A stretch of DNA of 64,000 nucleotides from Terrirubrum flagellatum (GTDB lineage Bacteria; Pseudomonadota; Alphaproteobacteria; Rhizobiales; Beijerinckiaceae). The translations under genes and the position numbers were made by a program. The notes under the pieces were generated by a model. The model had not been told where the DNA came from. It made no database searches and worked only from the letters and a program-made list of their open reading frames with translations. Shown piece by piece: positions 52,337-61,750 of the stretch (positions are counted from its first letter, which is position 1; each line of letters begins with the position of its first letter). The stretch spans positions 2,480,001-2,544,000 of the forward strand of contig NZ_CP091851.1 in the NCBI RefSeq assembly GCF_022059845.1. The letters run 5' to 3'.

Positions 52337-53230
52337 ATGGTCATCGAGCGTCAGCAGGACGTCACACCGGCGGTACTCAGCGTCATGCAGCGCACGCACG
52401 ACCCACGTCTTCGCGAGATCATGAGCTCGCTCATCACGCATCTGCATGGCTTCGTGCGGGACGTCCGGTTGACCGAAGCGGAATTCCGCGAGGCAACCGC
52501 AATTCTCAATGAAATTGGCGCACTCGCGTCTGACAGCCACAACGAATTTGTGCTTATGGCAGGCTCGCTCGGCGTGTCGTCTCTCGTATGCCTTTTGAAC
52601 AACGGCGATCGCGGAAATACGGAAACGTCCCAGTCGCTTCTTGGTCCTTTTTGGCGGTTGAATTCGCCGCGCGTTCCCAATGGCGGAAGCATTGTCCGAT
52701 CCGATACACCGGGGAATCCATTATTTGTGAATGCGCGGGTTGTTGATCACGGCGGCCAGCCGATCGCAGGCGCTGACGTTGATATCTGGCATTCCTCCCC
52801 GGTCGGTCTTTACGAAAACCAAGATCCCGAGCAGGCGGAGATGAACCTGAGAGGTAAATTTACGACCGACGCTGAGGGACGGTTCTGGTTTCAATCTGTG
52901 ATGATGGCGGGCTACCCAATCCCGACAGACGGCGTCGTCGGTAGATTGCTAAAAGCGCAGGGGCGGCACCCTATGCGGCCAGCGCACCTTCACGGGCTCA
53001 TTTTTAAGCCCGGCTTCAAGGTGCTTATTTCTCAAGTCTACGATCCAAATGATCCGAACATCGACACTGATGTCCAGTTTGGCGTGACGAAAGCGCTACT
53101 TGGCGATTTTGTGCGGCACGACGAGCCGCATCCGACAGCGCCAGGCGTAGAAACGCCGTGGTACTCCCTCGACTATACCTACGTCATGGAAGCCGGCGAA
53201 GCGGTTCTCCCAAAACCGCCGATCAAGTGA
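52337..53230 (+). CDS. Intradiol ring-cleavage dioxygenase (hydroxyquinol/catechol 1,2-type)
   Basis: A 297-residue protein with the N-terminal helical dioxygenase domain (residues about 20-90) and the catalytic beta fold. The non-haem iron(III) ligands are Y159 (GLYENQDP), Y193 (AGYPIP), H217 and H219 (RPAHLH). DIWHSSPVGLYENQ and GRHPMRPAHLH resemble hydroxyquinol 1,2-dioxygenases more than catechol enzymes. It opens a 1,2-diol ring between the hydroxyls. GGGAG precedes the ATG. It is the first gene of a plus-strand operon. Confidence 0.9.
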   Translation: MVIERQQDVTPAVLSVMQRTHDPRLREIMSSLITHLHGFVRDVRLTEAEFREATAILNEIGALASDSHNEFVLMAGSLGVSSLVCLLNNGDRGNTETSQSLLGPFWRLNSPRVPNGGSIVRSDTPGNPLFVNARVVDHGGQPIAGADVDIWHSSPVGLYENQDPEQAEMNLRGKFTTDAEGRFWFQSVMMAGYPIPTDGVVGRLLKAQGRHPMRPAHLHGLIFKPGFKVLISQVYDPNDPNIDTDVQFGVTKALLGDFVRHDEPHPTAPGVETPWYSLDYTYVMEAGEAVLPKPPIK

Positions 53231-53257
53231 TGAATTGAGTGATTGGAAGGACTGGCT

Positions 53258-54040
53258 GTGCTGACGGAAGATGATCGCAAACGAGGCGCCGAAGCAATTC
53301 TGAAGGCAGAGCGCGAGCGCGTCCCCTGCGTGCAACTCTCCAAAATGTTTCCGAACATGGAACTTGCCGACGCCTACCGCGTACAAGATTTATGGGCAGA
53401 AGCGCGTATCGCGAAGGGCGCGCGCGTCGTTGGACACAAGATCGGTCTGACGTCGCGCGCCATGCAAATGGCATCGAAAATCACTGAGCCTGACTACGGC
53501 CGCATTCTTGATGATGCGCTCTATAACGATGGTGCGCAGATCAAAACCGAGAATTTCATTAAGCCGCGCCTTGAAGTCGAGCTCGCCTTCGTCATGGGGG
53601 AAGATCTTCAAGGCCCCGGGTGCCGCGTCCACGACGTGATGCGCGCCACTGAATTTGTGACACCGGCGCTAGAGATCATCGACTACCGCACGGAGGTACC
53701 GCGCGCGATCGTCGACACAATTGCAGACAACGCCGCATTCGGGGCGATCGTCGTTGGCGGCCGCACGGTGCGACCCTTCGATGTCGATGTTCGTTGGATT
53801 GGCGCGACACTCTCGCAGAATGGCATCATTGAAGAGTCAGGCGTCTCGGCTGCGATCATGGGCCATCCCGCTGCAGGCATCGCTTGGCTTGTCAATAAAC
53901 TGTCGGGCGTCGACGCGATGCTGAAAAAAGGCCAAATTGTCCTTGGCGGTTCGTTCACGCGTCCGGTCGACATCAAAAAAGGCGACGTGATTCATGCGGA
54001 TTATGGGCCGCTTGGCGCAATTGGCGTCTCGTTTGTCTGA
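53258..54040 (+). CDS. 2-oxo-hept-3-ene-1,7-dioate/2-keto-4-pentenoate hydratase-like
   Basis: About 260 residues from the GTG at 53258, which follows GGAAGGA. The FAH-superfamily hydratase motifs are VVGHKIGLTSRAMQ, EPDYGRILDDALY, RLEVELAFVMGEDL and TPALEIIDYRTEVP with metal-binding Glu residues. HpaH/MhpD enzymes add water to 2-oxo-dienoates from meta cleavage. It lies 27 bp after an intradiol (ortho) dioxygenase, an unusual pairing. Confidence 0.9.
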   Translation: MLTEDDRKRGAEAILKAERERVPCVQLSKMFPNMELADAYRVQDLWAEARIAKGARVVGHKIGLTSRAMQMASKITEPDYGRILDDALYNDGAQIKTENFIKPRLEVELAFVMGEDLQGPGCRVHDVMRATEFVTPALEIIDYRTEVPRAIVDTIADNAAFGAIVVGGRTVRPFDVDVRWIGATLSQNGIIEESGVSAAIMGHPAAGIAWLVNKLSGVDAMLKKGQIVLGGSFTRPVDIKKGDVIHADYGPLGAIGVSFV

Positions 54041-54048
54041 GACGCACC

Positions 54049-54816
54049 ATGGATCTTCCGATCAATCGTTTTAAAAAAGCGCTATTCGAGAGCCGGCAAC
54101 AAATCGGCCTTTGGTGCAGCCTGCCGGGGAGTTATGCGGCTGAGGCGGTCGCGGGCGCCGGCTTTGACTGGCTGCTATTCGACACCGAGCATTCGCCCGG
54201 CGACCCGCTTACGGTTCTCGCACAGCTACAGGCTGTCGCCGCTTACGATGTCTCCGCGGTGGTTCGCCCGGCAAGCAACGATGCTGTCCTCATCAAACGA
54301 TTCCTTGATCTTGGCGCGCAAACACTGCTCATTCCCTACGTGCAGGACGCAAGCGAGGCGCGCGCAGCTGTTGCTGCGACGCGTTATCCACCCAGCGGTA
54401 TTCGCGGCGTTTCTGGACTGACGCGCGCCACGCGGTTCGGTCGCGTAGCCGGATACGGAAAACGCGCAGCCGACGAGCTTTGCTTGCTGGTCCAAGTAGA
54501 AACGCGTGAAGCTTTGAACCAAGTCGAAGCGATTGCGGCTGTTGACGGCGTCGATGGTGTTTTCATCGGCCCCGCTGATCTTGCAGCCAGCCTTGGCCAC
54601 ATCGGCGAAGCAAGCCATCCTGAGGTCGTCGCGGCTGTCGAGCAAGCTGTTCGCCGGCTGCGCGCAATCGGAAAGCCAGCCGGAATCTTGACGCCCGACG
54701 GAGCCTTTGCAAAGCGCTGCATCGAACTCGGTACGATTTTCACCGCAGTTGCAATCGATGCCGGTATACTTGCCCGGGGTGCCGAAACGAGCGCACGTCA
54801 GTTCAAAGCGGTCTAA
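54049..54816 (+). CDS. HpcH/HpaI-family class II aldolase
   Basis: A 255-residue TIM-barrel aldolase: LWCSLPGSYAAEAVAGAGFD, WLLFDTEHSPGDP, the catalytic-Arg/His region VVRPASNDAVLIKRFLDLGA, then YPPSGIRGVSG, VQVETREALNQV and DGVFIGPADLAASLGH. HpaI cleaves 4-hydroxy-2-oxoacids to pyruvate or succinic semialdehyde plus a second product. It begins 8 bp after the hydratase and would act on its product. Confidence 0.92.
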   Translation: MDLPINRFKKALFESRQQIGLWCSLPGSYAAEAVAGAGFDWLLFDTEHSPGDPLTVLAQLQAVAAYDVSAVVRPASNDAVLIKRFLDLGAQTLLIPYVQDASEARAAVAATRYPPSGIRGVSGLTRATRFGRVAGYGKRAADELCLLVQVETREALNQVEAIAAVDGVDGVFIGPADLAASLGHIGEASHPEVVAAVEQAVRRLRAIGKPAGILTPDGAFAKRCIELGTIFTAVAIDAGILARGAETSARQFKAV

Positions 54817-54926
54817 CGGCAATACGGCAACGCTCCGCTCGCGCACGATCGGGGCATACAAGCTTACTGGCACTTCCGAGGCCCGTGCGAGGGTCGCGGC
54901 CGTGTCTCGCGGCCGAGGAGCTATCT

Positions 54927-55676
54927 ATGGCATTCAATTTTGTCACCGAGCCCCTGGCTGACGAGGCGAAGCGGGCATTGGCGCCTTCGGGAACCCTGCG
55001 CGCAGGCATCAATCTCTCAAACTCGCTGTTGGTCTCCGGAAAAACGCCGGATGGGAGCCCAGCTGGCGTCTCTCCTGATCTCGCGCGCGCCATAGCGGAA
55101 AGTTTGAATCTGCCGGTCAAGCTTGTCACGTATCAGTCGCCGGGCCTCCTCGCTGATGCAGCATCAAAGGACGAATGGGATATCGCACTGATCGGTGCAG
55201 AGCCGCAGCGAGCCGAGACGATCCGTTTCACGCCTGCGTATTCGCAGATTGAGGCCAGCTTTCTTGTGCAGCCCAATTCAGCGATCAAGACGATTGGCGA
55301 GGTAGACAAGATCGGCACTCGGGTCGCCGTGAAAGATAGGACAGCGTACTGTCTTTGGCTCGAGCGCAACATTAAATATGCGGCGTTGGTCTTGTTTGAC
55401 GGTTTTGAGAGCAGCTTTTCGAGCTTCCTGGACGACAAATTAGATGCGCTCGCCGGGCTGCGTCCTAAACTTCTCGAAGATCAGAAGCTGGTCCCCGGAT
55501 CAAAAATTCTCGAAGGACGCTTCACGGCCGTCCAGCAAGCGGTCGGAGTTCCGAAAGCAAAGGCGGCCGCGATCGGACACTTGAGCAAGTTAATTGATCT
55601 TGCCCGGACGAACGGTTTTGTCGCCGATTTAATCCGCAAATACGGCGTGCAAGGTCTGAGCGTCCCGGAAGCTTGA
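54927..55676 (+). CDS. Solute-binding-protein-fold protein without signal peptide
   Basis: About 249 residues from the ATG at 54927 (GAGGAG upstream). The fold is SBP_bac_3: GTLRAGINLSNSLLVSG, GVSPDLARAIAESLNL, GAEPQRAETIRFTPAY and GTRVAVKDRTAYCLW. The N terminus (MAFNFVTEPLADEAKRAL) is not a signal peptide, and no upstream start supplies one. It may be a cytoplasmic binding protein or an enzyme of this fold, as the PheC dehydratases are. It is the last gene of the dioxygenase operon. Confidence 0.8.
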   Translation: MAFNFVTEPLADEAKRALAPSGTLRAGINLSNSLLVSGKTPDGSPAGVSPDLARAIAESLNLPVKLVTYQSPGLLADAASKDEWDIALIGAEPQRAETIRFTPAYSQIEASFLVQPNSAIKTIGEVDKIGTRVAVKDRTAYCLWLERNIKYAALVLFDGFESSFSSFLDDKLDALAGLRPKLLEDQKLVPGSKILEGRFTAVQQAVGVPKAKAAAIGHLSKLIDLARTNGFVADLIRKYGVQGLSVPEA

Positions 55677-55805
55677 TGGGCGTGTGACCGCCTGCAGCAT
55701 TCAAAACGTGCGGAGCGAGGCCCGGGAGACAAGGCTGGGCTAGAACCTGTCGGCGCGACCTCCTGCTTGAACAACCTGACGTGCTAGCGATTTCGGCGAA
55801 GTCGG

Positions 55806-56093
55806 CTAGCCGCGCTTCGACACGGTGCGGACGAGATTGTCGCCCAAGGCTTTGCGAATTTCCCGAACCGACTGGGTCAGCGAATCCTCGGTGACATAGA
55901 CGTTCGGCGAGACGACATCCATGACATCCGCTTTTGGAACGACCCTCCCGGAATTGCGGGCAAGGTGCAGCAGCAGCGCATGCGACTTCGGCCTGAGGAA
56001 CGCGGATTCGTCTCCCCGGCGAAGAAGTCCCTCGCCAAGATCAAGGGTGAAGCCCCCAAACCGACAAATCTGCTCGGCCCTGGTGCTCGACAT
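55806..56093 (-). pseudogene. Winged-helix regulator, N-terminal domain only
   Basis: A 95-residue CadC/OmpR-type winged helix (RFGGFTLDLGEGLLRRGDES, SHALLLHLARNSGRVV, LTQSVREIRKALGD) that stops right after VRTVSKRG, where full-length family members continue with GYRF and an ATPase, cyclase or TPR part. It looks truncated by loss of the rest of the gene, though a stand-alone DNA-binding product is possible. The domain is related to residues 1-105 of the protein at 17069. Confidence 0.65.
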
Positions 56094-56286
56094 CGCTCCG
56101 CAGTCCCCGCACGGAGAGGTCCTGTCTCTTCGCAGGGTAGCGGAGAAAAGACTCATTGTCTGCCCGAACCAGCAATGAAACCACCCTCCCCGCGGCAGAG
56201 CGCCTGCCGTAGCGGCTTCGGCGCGCCCGCCCCGCGGCGACGCCTCGAACAATGCCTTACTCTCTCGCCGAGCGCGAACAATGATT

Positions 56287-56442
56287 GATCCGACCTTGTC
56301 GGATTTTATGGCGGGTGCGCGCTCGCCTAGATCGTGGCTGCAGTTTCTCCGGCTTCCTCCCAGCCGGAGGCGCGCCGAATGAGCTCCGATAGCCAATTCG
56401 GTGCGACTTGGGTCCGCCGCCTCGCGGCGGACCTTTTCTTTT
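56287..56442 (+). ncRNA. Candidate small RNA with CCTCC loop
   Basis: Three hairpins follow each other in a gene-free 569-bp region: ATCCGAC/GTCGGAT (56288-56304), CTCCGGCT/AGCCGGAG (56347-56369) with the loop TCCTCCC, and a strong terminator (56411-56442). The CCTCC loop is complementary to Shine-Dalgarno sequences, as in several alphaproteobacterial small RNA families that I recall (alpha-r14, CcsR). No upstream plus-strand gene ends nearby. The 5' end and promoter were not located. Confidence 0.45.
56411..56442 (+). terminator. Strong rho-independent terminator
   Basis: GGTCCGCCGC and GCGGCGGACC form a perfect 10-bp stem with a CTC loop, followed by TTTTCTTTT. It is oriented to the plus strand, about 735 bp after the last plus-strand stop, so it fits a small RNA better than the dioxygenase operon. 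Confidence 0.85.
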
Positions 56443-56662
56443 CAAAGTTCTATGTGGCGAGGATTCCGGCTCCATCGCGCAAGCACCCCGGCAAAATTCG
56501 CATTCCTCCGCAAAACCAAGCTTCTGTTCTGCGACCCGAAATTATTGCGTGACCTTTTCGGCCAACTTTTTTGGCGGTCGCGTGCGTCCATCTCGCGCGC
56601 GCAACTTCAGCAACGACGATGAGCCTCAACGCCGCTCACCCGGCGGAGCACGCAAATCGACC

Positions 56663-58279
56663 TTACACACCAACTCGCGTTACCAGATGAGATTTTCTGC
56701 CAGGCACCGCTTCCATTAGCTCACGTGTATATTGATGCGCGGGGTGCGAAAAAATTGTCTTTGTCTCGCCCATCTCGACAATCTCGCCCTGGCGCATCAC
56801 GGCGATTCTGTCGCAGATCTGCGCTGCAACGCGCAGGTCATGGGTGATGAACAAGATCGCGAGATTGAACTTGCGGCGGACATCGTCGAGAAGCTCAAGC
56901 ACTTGCTTCTGCACGGACATATCGAGCGCCGACACCGCTTCATCAGCCACGAGCAATTGTGGCTCCATCATCAACGCGCGCGCGATGCAGAGCCGCTGTC
57001 TCTGCCCTCCGGAGAATTCATGCGGATAGCGATCGAGCGACTGCGCACTCAGACCGACGAGAGGAGCTACCTCGCGCGCCTTCGCGAGCGCCGTAGAGCG
57101 GGCCATCCCGAAGTTCAGCGGCCCCTCGGTCAGCGAATCGCCAACGCGTAGGCGTGGATTGAGCGATCTACTCGGGTCCTGGAACACGATCTGGATTTGC
57201 TTGCGAAACGGCTGCAAGTGAGCGCCGGTCAAGCCTGCGATGTCCGTGTCATTGATGTGGATTGCGCCGGTGCTTGGCTCGATCAGACGCGCGATGACGC
57301 GCGCAAGCGTCGACTTCCCTGATCCGGATTCGCCGACGACGCCCAAGGTTTCGCCACGCGCGAGCGTTAGGTTCGACGCCTTTAGCGCCTCGACCCGGCG
57401 CCCTTTCCCAAACCATCCCCCGCCGTATGATTTTGCGATATTTTCGGCGCAGACGATTTTCTCGCGCTGTGGCGCTGGCGGCCGCTCAGGCGGCGTGAAT
57501 GAAGGAATAGCCGCGATGAGAGCCGCGGTATACGGATGGGCGGGACTGTACAAAACTTGACTCGCCGGCCCCTGCTCGACGACCCGGCCCGACTGCATGA
57601 CGACCACGCGGTCCGCGATGTCGGCGACGACTCCAATGTCATGAGTGATGAACAAGACGCCAGCCTGATGATTCTGACGCAGATCTTTGATCAGCTTCAG
57701 GATCTGCGCCTGCGTTGTGACGTCGAGCGCCGTGGTAGGCTCGTCGGCGATAAGGAGCGCCGGACCGAGCGCGAGCGCCATGGCGATCATCACGCGCTGC
57801 CGTTGGCCGCCGGAAAGCTGGTGCGGATAAGCGCGCGCGTGCTTCGCAGGATCGGGCAAGCGCATGCTCTCCATCAGCTCCAGCACGCGCTTGCGACTGC
57901 CGGCGCGCCGTCCATGGATCGTCATCACTTCCGCGATCTGATCGCCGACGCGCGCCATCGGATTGAGCGCCGTCATCGGCTCCTGAAAGATCATCGACAT
58001 GCGCGCGCCGCGTAGCGCGCGCAGCCGGTCAGGGGCGGCGCCTACCAGCTCCTCGCCACAGAGCTTGATGGACCCGCTCACATTCTGGCGCAGCGTTTGC
58101 GGCAGGAGGCCCATAACGGCGAACGAGGTCACCGACTTGCCGGAGCCGGACTCGCCGACGACGCAAACGATCTCGCCTGCACCGACGGCGAATGTCGCAT
58201 TCTCGATCGCATGCAGCCTGTCGGCGCCTGAGGGCAAACGGACGGACAGATTCGTTACTTCCAAGACTAGCGCGGCCAT
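56663..58279 (-). CDS. Fused DppD-DppF-type ABC ATPase
   Basis: About 538 residues with two nucleotide-binding domains. Domain 1: [38 protein letters not shown]. Domain 2, from about residue 285: [37 protein letters not shown], where Ala replaces the usual Pro of DEP. Most dipeptide/nickel importers use two genes; fused forms (GsiA-like) are known. The ATG at 58279 overlaps the permease stop (TGATG). It energises the importer encoded to 61702. Confidence 0.92.
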   Translation of the reverse strand: MAALVLEVTNLSVRLPSGADRLHAIENATFAVGAGEIVCVVGESGSGKSVTSFAVMGLLPQTLRQNVSGSIKLCGEELVGAAPDRLRALRGARMSMIFQEPMTALNPMARVGDQIAEVMTIHGRRAGSRKRVLELMESMRLPDPAKHARAYPHQLSGGQRQRVMIAMALALGPALLIADEPTTALDVTTQAQILKLIKDLRQNHQAGVLFITHDIGVVADIADRVVVMQSGRVVEQGPASQVLYSPAHPYTAALIAAIPSFTPPERPPAPQREKIVCAENIAKSYGGGWFGKGRRVEALKASNLTLARGETLGVVGESGSGKSTLARVIARLIEPSTGAIHINDTDIAGLTGAHLQPFRKQIQIVFQDPSRSLNPRLRVGDSLTEGPLNFGMARSTALAKAREVAPLVGLSAQSLDRYPHEFSGGQRQRLCIARALMMEPQLLVADEAVSALDMSVQKQVLELLDDVRRKFNLAILFITHDLRVAAQICDRIAVMRQGEIVEMGETKTIFSHPAHQYTRELMEAVPGRKSHLVTRVGV

Positions 58280-59160
58280 CACAAACCCTTCGCGAGGCGC
58301 GGATCGAGCATGTCGCGTAGGCCATCGCCCACAAGGTTAACTGACCAGACGGCAACCCCAAGAAAAATCGACGGGAAGAACACGCCCCAAGGCGCAATCT
58401 GAAACACGGCGCGATTCTCGGTGATCATGTTGCCCCAGCTTGGAATCTCCGGCGGCGTGCCGGCGCCGAGAAAGCTCAACATGGCCTCGGCCATAATAGC
58501 GGACGCAGCAACGTAGCTCCCGATCACGATCATCGGCGCGATCACGTTGCGCAGCACATGGCGCGCGAGAATGCGCGGCGTTGACGTTCCGAGCGCGATC
58601 GCCGCCTCGATGTAAGGTTCTTCGCGAACAGTCAGCACGACGCTGCGAATGAGCCGGACCACCGCCGGTGTCTTCGGCAGCGCGATGGCAATGACAAGCG
58701 TGATCCAGGCGCCGCCGGACAGCACCATGAGGGCGATGCCGAGAAGAACGGCGGGAATGGCGTTGACGCCGTCCATGATCCGCATGATCAGCGCATCGAA
58801 CGCGCGCACGTAACCTGCAATCATTCCGAGCGCAGCGCCGGCGAGGAGCGCCAGCACCGTCGTGGCGCTGGCCACGCTGAGCGAGATGCGCGCGCTGTAA
58901 ATTGTGCGGCTGAAGATGTCGCGGCCAAGACGATCGGTGCCGAAAAGGTGATCGCCCGTTGGCGGCTTCATCCGCGCCAGCGGATCGAGCAGAGTCGGAT
59001 CATGGCCCGTGATGAGGGGGGCGAAAATCGCCGCAACGACGAACAGCAAGAGGACGACCGCTCCGATCGCAGCGCCGGGCTGGCGGCCGATGCGTCGCAG
59101 CAGCGAAGGCGGAGCTATAACTCGCACTGGAGACAGAGAGGGCGCGACGCCAGCCGTCAC
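58279..59160 (-). CDS. Dipeptide-type ABC permease (DppC-like)
   Basis: About 293 residues from the GTG at 59160, which overlaps the DppB stop (GTGA). It has DHLFGTDRLGRDIFSRTIYS, a DppC hallmark, and EAA loop AAIALGTSTPRILARHVLRN. About six membrane helices are predicted by eye. Transported substrate unknown; the neighbouring amidase suggests an amide or peptide-like compound. Confidence 0.9.
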   Translation of the reverse strand: MTAGVAPSLSPVRVIAPPSLLRRIGRQPGAAIGAVVLLLFVVAAIFAPLITGHDPTLLDPLARMKPPTGDHLFGTDRLGRDIFSRTIYSARISLSVASATTVLALLAGAALGMIAGYVRAFDALIMRIMDGVNAIPAVLLGIALMVLSGGAWITLVIAIALPKTPAVVRLIRSVVLTVREEPYIEAAIALGTSTPRILARHVLRNVIAPMIVIGSYVAASAIMAEAMLSFLGAGTPPEIPSWGNMITENRAVFQIAPWGVFFPSIFLGVAVWSVNLVGDGLRDMLDPRLAKGL

Positions 59161-60098
59161 AGTCGAACCCTTGGATCGAGAGCGGCGTAACACAAATCGA
59201 TCACCAGATTGAGAACAACATAGAATCCGGCGAAGAGCAGCACGACGCCTTGCACGATCGGATAATCGCGCTTGAGAATCGCGTCGGCGACAAGACGCCC
59301 GACGCCAGGGATATTGAAGATGTTCTCGGTGACGACCACGCCGCCAAGCAACATCGAGAAGCTCACGCCAACCACGGTCAGAATCGGAACGGCCGCGTTG
59401 CGTAACGCGTGCTTGATCATGATGCGGCTGTGAGATGCGCCCTTCGCCTCCGCTGTGCGGATAAAATCGTCGTTCAGCAGTTCGACTATGGTAGCGCGCG
59501 TGATCCGCGCGATCAGCGCAAGATATACAACCGAGAGCGCGACCGCGGGAAGTACAAGGCTAGCGAGAAAGGGACCGACGCCCGCGGAAGGCGGCGAATA
59601 ACCTTGCACGGGCAGCCAACGAAGTTTGAGGCCGAACAGCCAAATCAGGCCAAATGCGAAAATGAACAGCGGAATCGAAAAACCAGCCGACGCAATCGCC
59701 ATGACGAGTTGATCTGGCCAGCGTCCCACTTTCCATGCTGCGAGCACGCCAAGCGGCACGCCGATCAAGACCGCGAGTGCGATGGTGGCAAGCGCCAGCG
59801 CGATGGTCGGACCTAGGCGTTGCAAGACGAGATCCATAACGGCGATGTTGGAGAAAAGTGACTGACCAAGATCGCCAGCGAGTACCCGTTTCAGCCAGCC
59901 AAAAAACTGAATCAGCAGCGATTGATCGAGGCCGAGATTACGTCGCACCGCTTCGATCTGTTCAGGCGTCGCCTGATCGCCGGCGAGAACGGTAGCAGGG
60001 TCGCCGGGGCTCAGCCGCAGAAGAAGAAAGATAAAGACGCCGACGACCAGCAGAACCGGGATGGTCGACGCCAGACGTCGGGCGAGAAAGGAGAACAT
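59157..60098 (-). CDS. Dipeptide-type ABC permease (DppB-like)
   Basis: About 313 residues from the ATG at 60098, preceded by AAAGGAGAA. DppB markers are FLLLRLSPGDPATVLAGDQA near the start, the EAA loop RTAEAKGASHSRIMIKHALR and the C-terminal FVVLNLVIDLCYAALDPRVR-type ending (YVVLNLVIDLCYAALDPR). It pairs with the DppC-like protein and lies 20 bp after the binding-protein gene. Confidence 0.9.
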   Translation of the reverse strand: MFSFLARRLASTIPVLLVVGVFIFLLLRLSPGDPATVLAGDQATPEQIEAVRRNLGLDQSLLIQFFGWLKRVLAGDLGQSLFSNIAVMDLVLQRLGPTIALALATIALAVLIGVPLGVLAAWKVGRWPDQLVMAIASAGFSIPLFIFAFGLIWLFGLKLRWLPVQGYSPPSAGVGPFLASLVLPAVALSVVYLALIARITRATIVELLNDDFIRTAEAKGASHSRIMIKHALRNAAVPILTVVGVSFSMLLGGVVVTENIFNIPGVGRLVADAILKRDYPIVQGVVLLFAGFYVVLNLVIDLCYAALDPRVRL

Positions 60099-60118
60099 GT
60101 CGGTTCGTCGGCCTTTCG

Positions 60119-61702
60119 TCACCGATCGATCGAGACGCCCCAGAAGGTGAAGAACGCGGCCTTGCGCACGCCCTTCACGACATCCCGGTAGCCTGTGGTG
60201 TAATTCATCTGGCCAAGCGGAATATAGGTCACGATTTCCAGAGACCGCGTCTGGACGGCGGCAGCCAATTCCTTGCGCTGGGCCGCCCCTGGCGCTTTGA
60301 CGAACGCGTCCATGAGCCGTTCCGCTTCGCTGTCGCACGGCCAACCTGCCCAGGCCTTTTCGCAAGAGGCGGGCAAGAGCGGATTGGTTAGCGGCGAGGC
60401 GATGGCGACACCGGGGCCTGACGTGAAAAACAGGCTCCAGCCGCCCTGATCGAGCGGCGCGTCCTTGGCGCGTCTTTGCTGAAGGGTCGGCCAGTCCATC
60501 GCCTGCACCTCCACATTCATGCCAATCTGACGGAGGGTCTGCGCCGCCACCAGCGACGCCGTCGAGAAGATCGGATTGTCGGTCGGCTGCAAGATGACGA
60601 CCTTCTGGCCGGCGTATCCACCTTTGATCAGAAGTTCGCGCGCCTTGGCTTTATCGCCCTTGGCGAGCAGCTGCGTTCCGACCTCCGTCGCATAGCCCGA
60701 ACCACAGGTGAAAATGGAGTTGCAGAGTTGATAGCCGTCAGGCGCGCCGACAACCGCCTCCATATAAGTTTTCTGATCTTGGGCGATCTCGACCGCCTGG
60801 CGGACCTCCTGCTTGTCGAACGGTGGCATCTTGTGATTCATGCGAAGCATGAGCTGATCGCCATAGGTGCTCAGCGCCTCAATCTTCAGCTTCGGCGTTT
60901 CCTTGATCATGGGCAAAAGATCGAACGGCACGCGTTCAATCATGTCGATCTCGCCAGCGGCGAGCGCTGAAACCTGCGTCTGCGGATCTTTGATGATGAT
61001 CCACTCGATGCGGTCGAGCTTGGGCGTCTTGCCTCCCGATAATCCAGACATTGGTTCCGGCCGCGACACATAGTCCGCGTTCTTTTCAAAAACGAGCTTC
61101 GCGCCGGGCTGCCACTCCTTGGCGACGAATTTGAACGGCCCGGAGCCGACAACTTCGTTGATCACCTTGCTGGGTGGCGTTTCAGCGATGCGCTTCGGCA
61201 TTATAAACGGCACATAGACGTCCATCTGCGCCAGAGCGTCGATCGTCAGGCCGAAAGGCTCCTTGAGAACGAGCCGAAACGTCTTGTCGTCGATCGTCTC
61301 AAGCGAAACGGCGCGCGCCTTGATGCGCTGCCCCATCTGATCTTTCTGCCACCAGCGCAACAACGAAGCGACGCAGTCCTCCGCTTTGACCGGCGCGCCG
61401 TCATGCCATTTCAAGCCGTCCCTCAACGTGAAGGCGTAGGTCAGACCATCAGCGCTCAGATCGTAGGACTTCACCATCTGCGGCTGGGGCCGCATGTCGG
61501 CGTCCATCGCAAAGAGCGTGTCGAAGACGAGATAGCCAAAATTGCGCGTCACCGTTGTCGTATTAGACAGCGGATCGACGGACTGAACATCTGCCGAGGG
61601 CACAAATTTCAACGTTGAGGCCGCCAGAGCCGACGATGAGAAGCCAATGATCGCCGGCAGCAACGCGGCCACAGCCTTTCGTACGAATTCTCCGCACTCC
61701 AT
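60119..61702 (-). CDS. Dipeptide-type ABC substrate-binding protein
   Basis: A 527-residue SBP_bac_5 protein with a signal peptide (KAVAALLPAIIGFSSSALA). TLKFVPSADVQSVDPLSNTT and YAFTLRDGLKWHDGAPVKAE are family signatures. GGGAG precedes the ATG. It is the first gene of the importer operon. A TTGTAC/GTACAA palindrome lies about 50 bp upstream. Confidence 0.92.
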   Translation of the reverse strand: MECGEFVRKAVAALLPAIIGFSSSALAASTLKFVPSADVQSVDPLSNTTTVTRNFGYLVFDTLFAMDADMRPQPQMVKSYDLSADGLTYAFTLRDGLKWHDGAPVKAEDCVASLLRWWQKDQMGQRIKARAVSLETIDDKTFRLVLKEPFGLTIDALAQMDVYVPFIMPKRIAETPPSKVINEVVGSGPFKFVAKEWQPGAKLVFEKNADYVSRPEPMSGLSGGKTPKLDRIEWIIIKDPQTQVSALAAGEIDMIERVPFDLLPMIKETPKLKIEALSTYGDQLMLRMNHKMPPFDKQEVRQAVEIAQDQKTYMEAVVGAPDGYQLCNSIFTCGSGYATEVGTQLLAKGDKAKARELLIKGGYAGQKVVILQPTDNPIFSTASLVAAQTLRQIGMNVEVQAMDWPTLQQRRAKDAPLDQGGWSLFFTSGPGVAIASPLTNPLLPASCEKAWAGWPCDSEAERLMDAFVKAPGAAQRKELAAAVQTRSLEIVTYIPLGQMNYTTGYRDVVKGVRKAAFFTFWGVSIDR

Positions 61703-61750
61703 AGCGCCGCTCCCGTTCGTCGCTCAGTCCTGCTCACCCGATCGCTTACC

